This document shows positions 21,387 to 24,126 of a stretch of 24,126 bases of DNA, in pieces (positions within the stretch are counted from its first letter, which is position 1; each line of letters starts with the position of its first letter). The stretch covers positions 1 to 24,126 of the forward strand of contig JBAZPL010000010.1 in the NCBI GenBank assembly GCA_041648155.1, given 5' to 3'. A model generated the notes under the pieces. That model saw nothing but the letters and a program-made list of their open reading frames with translations. It was not told where the DNA came from and searched no databases. The DNA comes from SSS58A sp041648155. Lineage in GTDB: Bacteria > Krumholzibacteriota > Krumholzibacteriia > Krumholzibacteriales > Krumholzibacteriaceae. The position numbers and the translations under genes were made by a program.

Positions 21387-23849
21387 GTGAAGAAGTCGTG
21401 CATATCGGGGGCGGCCCTTGCCGTGATGATAATTCTCGCGGGCGCTTCGATCTTGCAGGCCGCCGGGCTCGCGGATGCATTCACACTCACCGTATACGAG
21501 CAGACGGGGTCGATCAACGCGTACACGTTCCTGTCCAGCGACCCGCTGCTCTACGCAAAGCGGGCCGGCTATCCCGGGCCGGAAGGCTGGGGCGGAAGCG
21601 GGTACGACTTCGGAACGGGCGGGTGCGAGTACTACGATCTCTTCTTCAGCGATTCCCTGGGGAATCTCCTGGCTCTCAGCCCCGGCGATGCGCTCCCGGT
21701 GCCCGCGTATCTCACGCTCGTCTGCATGGACTTCTCCTGCAACACCGGAACGATTATCCCGGCGCCGAATTGGGTAAGCGCCGGCAACAATCTCGACGCG
21801 GTGAAGATCAATTATGGCGGCACGGATTACTGGGCGAACGGAGTCCTGCAGGCGACGTACGGTCTCTGCGACGAGCCGTTCTCGGCGAAGACATCGAACT
21901 TCGCCGACGAGGCGCTTGGACCCCAGGACGGCGGCATCACGAAGATGGGGTGCGGATTGACGACGCTCACCCTGCGGCTCGGAAATCCGGCACCCGCTCC
22001 GCCCGACACGACGCTGGAGCATGATCCGATGTACGCCAACACGAATCCGTTCTTCGACTGGCGCGAGAAAGAGGCCGCGTGGTATCCGGAATTCGACGGG
22101 TACATGAACGTTACCGATCCGTCGTGGTACAACGGGATCATTTCGGGCAGGGCCTTCGATGAATCGCAGAACGTCGTGATGATCGGCCGGATCTACCGGG
22201 GGAGCTTCACCAACTACATATTCGGGTTCACGAACGTTCCCGCGGATTCGTCGGACTTTCATTACAGCAACATCGATCTCGGCATCTACGTGCATTCGAC
22301 GGGCTCGATCAGGCCCGCATGGGATGTCGATAATGCCGGCTACTGGTCGACGACGATCCCCGAGGGCTATTACGACATCAGGATCAAGTTGAACAGGGAT
22401 GCGAATACGGTGAGCTACGCGATCGTCGGTGTCGATAGTTATAGCGATCCCCTGTCCGATTTCACCTCTCCGTTATGGTCGGCGGAGGAATCCCGGCCGA
22501 TCGCAGGGGACTACCATATTCAGATTAATCCGTACAGCATCTACGGAGCGGTTTTCGACGTATGGTGCTCGTCCGCGTCCGTGCCCGTGCCGCCGGACCT
22601 GAATCCGAAGATCGCTTCGATCGGCGACGTGGGAAACGATCAGGGTGGCAAGGTGCGCATCAAGTGGCAGGCGTCGCCCTACGATACTCTGGGAAGCGCG
22701 AAGCCCATCACGGCGTATGCGATCTGGCGGCGGATCGATCCGCTGCCCCTCGCGATGCAGGACTTCGCCCCGTTGGGCGCCTCGGGCGATGCGATGTTCA
22801 TGTACCCACCCGGCGAATGGGACTACGTGGCGTCCGTTCCGGCGTGCTGCGAAAAGACCTACTTGACGCTCGTGCCGACGCTCGCCGACTCGACGATTCT
22901 TCACGGCATGTATTATTCGGTCTTCTATGTGCGGGCGCTCACCGCCACGCCGGGGGACTACCTGGACTCCCCGGTGGACAGCGGTTACTCGGTTGACAAC
23001 GTCGCGCCGGCGCAGCCCGAGGGATTGCAGGGCGTACAGGTCGCCGGCGGACTCAAGATCACGTGGGCGCCTTCGACCGACCCGGATTTCTCGCACTTCA
23101 TTCTCTCGAAGGGTACGTGCGAGAACGATCCCGCGCCGGGCGTTCTCGAGACGCTCGCCGGGACGTCGTACATCGACGAAACGTGGACGCCTCAGAGCAA
23201 TGCGTATTACTACATCCTGTCCGCGGTGGACAGGAGCGGAAACATCGGCGTGTGCAGCGAGCTCGCGCCCGATGAGAACGTCGCGACGCTGCTTCAGAAC
23301 TTTTCCGTGAATGTGAGCGACTCCGGCATCGAGCTTGTCTGGCAGCTTTCACGTTGCGATGAGCAATCGACATTCGCCGTTCTCCGCGCGAAGGATCCGG
23401 GTGGGGAGTACGAGGAATTGCCCGCTTCCGGGCTCGTCCGGAACGGACTCGGCTTCGCATTTCGGGACACGGGTTGCGAGCCGGGCGTTTTGTACCGTTA
23501 CCGCGTCGAATGCGCGGACGGATCGAGCAGATTCTCGCTCTTTGATACGGAGAGCATCGCAATGCCCGCGATGCCGCTCGCGCTTCACCAAAACAGCCCG
23601 AACCCGTTCAATCCCTCGACGACGATACGATACTATCTGCCCGAGAGAATGTGGGTGCGGCTCGACGTTTACGACGTGTCGGGGCGGCTCGTCGCCCGTC
23701 TCGCCGACGAAGAGCAAGAGCGCGGCGACAGGGTGGTGCAGTGGGATGGACGCGGCATGCGCGGCGATCGCGTGAGCTCCGGCGTGTATTACTGTCGTCT
23801 CCAGGCGGGGAAGGATGTTATCTCCCGCACCATGGTGTTGCTGAGGTAG
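21387..23849 (+). CDS. Large secreted protein with Fn3-like domains and T9SS-type sorting domain
   Basis: An 820-residue exported protein starting at GTG, with AGGAGGT six bases upstream. Residues 1-26 form a signal peptide (hydrophobic ALAVMIILAGASILQA). I do not recognise the first 400 or so residues: they are rich in Tyr, Trp, Gly and Asp, with paired cysteines. Fibronectin-III-like segments follow at about 415-530 (GGKVRIKWQASPYD ... ITAYAIWRR) and 540-630 (GGLKITWAPSTDPDFSHFIL), then another beta-sandwich. The last 90 residues begin LHQNSPNPFNPSTTIRY, continue with LDVYDVSGRLVARL and GVYYCRLQAG, and end RTMVLLR, the FlgD-like/Por sorting module also present in the protein at 5010-7325. 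It is probably exported through a type IX-like system to the cell surface; no catalytic motif is visible. Confidence 0.85.
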   Translation: MKKSCISGAALAVMIILAGASILQAAGLADAFTLTVYEQTGSINAYTFLSSDPLLYAKRAGYPGPEGWGGSGYDFGTGGCEYYDLFFSDSLGNLLALSPGDALPVPAYLTLVCMDFSCNTGTIIPAPNWVSAGNNLDAVKINYGGTDYWANGVLQATYGLCDEPFSAKTSNFADEALGPQDGGITKMGCGLTTLTLRLGNPAPAPPDTTLEHDPMYANTNPFFDWREKEAAWYPEFDGYMNVTDPSWYNGIISGRAFDESQNVVMIGRIYRGSFTNYIFGFTNVPADSSDFHYSNIDLGIYVHSTGSIRPAWDVDNAGYWSTTIPEGYYDIRIKLNRDANTVSYAIVGVDSYSDPLSDFTSPLWSAEESRPIAGDYHIQINPYSIYGAVFDVWCSSASVPVPPDLNPKIASIGDVGNDQGGKVRIKWQASPYDTLGSAKPITAYAIWRRIDPLPLAMQDFAPLGASGDAMFMYPPGEWDYVASVPACCEKTYLTLVPTLADSTILHGMYYSVFYVRALTATPGDYLDSPVDSGYSVDNVAPAQPEGLQGVQVAGGLKITWAPSTDPDFSHFILSKGTCENDPAPGVLETLAGTSYIDETWTPQSNAYYYILSAVDRSGNIGVCSELAPDENVATLLQNFSVNVSDSGIELVWQLSRCDEQSTFAVLRAKDPGGEYEELPASGLVRNGLGFAFRDTGCEPGVLYRYRVECADGSSRFSLFDTESIAMPAMPLALHQNSPNPFNPSTTIRYYLPERMWVRLDVYDVSGRLVARLADEEQERGDRVVQWDGRGMRGDRVSSGVYYCRLQAGKDVISRTMVLLR

Positions 23850-23866
23850 GTGGAGTGTGCTACAAT
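23838..23866 (+). promoter_or_regulatory. Candidate promoter of the last gene
   Basis: TACAAT (23861-23866), preceded by TGC, forms an extended -10; the hexamer 17 bases upstream is TTGCTG (23838-23843), overlapping the end of the previous gene. The next gene starts at 23901. Confidence 0.5.
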
Positions 23867-23900
23867 CTACGCCTCTTCATTATCATAGGGGGTTCGGCCG

Positions 23901-24126
23901 ATGAGCAAGCTTTTCTCGTTCGCGGCGTTCGCGCTCGCTCTCACGCTCATGTCGGGAAGCGCCTTCGCGCAGCCCCCGGGCTGTCTCTGGCAGGGCGATC
24001 CCTCAATGCGTTACGGTTTCGGCCAGTATGACGGTCTGCCGTACAACCAGCCGGGCAATGATTTCGCGACCATTTTTCCGGGCGGTAGCGTGACTTATAC
24101 GCTCGCTCCGTACAACTGCGCCGTCA
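23901..24126 (+). CDS. Exported protein of unknown function (3' end outside window)
   Basis: The first 75 residues of a gene that runs off the window. The ATG at 23901 has AGGGGG eight bases upstream. Residues 1-24 form a signal peptide (FAAFALALTLMSGSAFA before QPPG). The mature start has CLWQGDPSMRYGFGQYDGLPYNQPGNDFATIFPGGSVTY, glycine- and tyrosine-rich, with no domain I recognise. It may be another member of the secreted protein set, but the C-terminus that would show a sorting domain is not present. Confidence 0.75.
   Translation, partial: MSKLFSFAAFALALTLMSGSAFAQPPGCLWQGDPSMRYGFGQYDGLPYNQPGNDFATIFPGGSVTYTLAPYNCAV

Overview
This GC-rich window most likely comes from an uncultured bacterium of the FCB (Fibrobacterota-Chlorobiota-Bacteroidota) superphylum, for example a Krumholzibacteriota- or Eisenbacteria-like lineage. 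The evidence is two large exported proteins ending in the NPFNPST-type C-terminal sorting/FlgD-like domain, a TonB-receptor plus DUF4876-type lipoprotein cluster of the kind known from Bacteroidetes, an exported Tricorn protease homologue, and a LytS/LytTR two-component pair. The exact phylum is inference.

Layout. (1) 1-4871 (+): a tightly packed surface operon with the 3' part of a TonB-dependent receptor, two tandem paralogous DUF4876-like lipoproteins and an outer-membrane beta-barrel protein. (2) 5010-7325 (+): a secreted YCF48/BNR-repeat protein with a sorting domain, preceded by a leader with a long inverted repeat and followed by a hairpin terminator. (3) 7491-10814 (+): an exported Tricorn-type S41 protease with an acidic/basic low-complexity insert, ending at a strong bidirectional terminator. 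(4) 11016-15070 (-): a divergent transketolase-family enzyme with a clear sigma70-type promoter, and a B12-binding-type radical SAM protein. Each has a copy of the same structured GC-rich intergenic repeat at its 3' end. (5) 15240-16721 (+): an arylamine N-acetyltransferase-like protein and a DUF4416 protein. (6) 16861-18965 (+): a LytS-like membrane histidine kinase and a LytTR response regulator. (7) 18966-21134 (+): a visibly less GC-rich insertion holding a truncated SIR2-like gene and a type II restriction-modification pair, with a beta-class methyltransferase overlapping an XcyI-family endonuclease (predicted site CCCGGG). (8) 21387 to the end (+): a second large sorting-domain surface protein, with a G10 tract in its leader, then the 5' end of another exported protein.

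The genes mostly describe an envelope-focused neighbourhood: uptake and outer-membrane proteins, secreted beta-propeller or Fn3-like proteins, an exported protease and a sensor pair. A horizontally acquired defence cassette interrupts it. The least explained items are the paired structured repeat with compensatory changes, the receptor/DUF4876/barrel cluster, the leader structures of the surface-protein and kinase genes, and the SIR2 remnant beside the restriction-modification genes.
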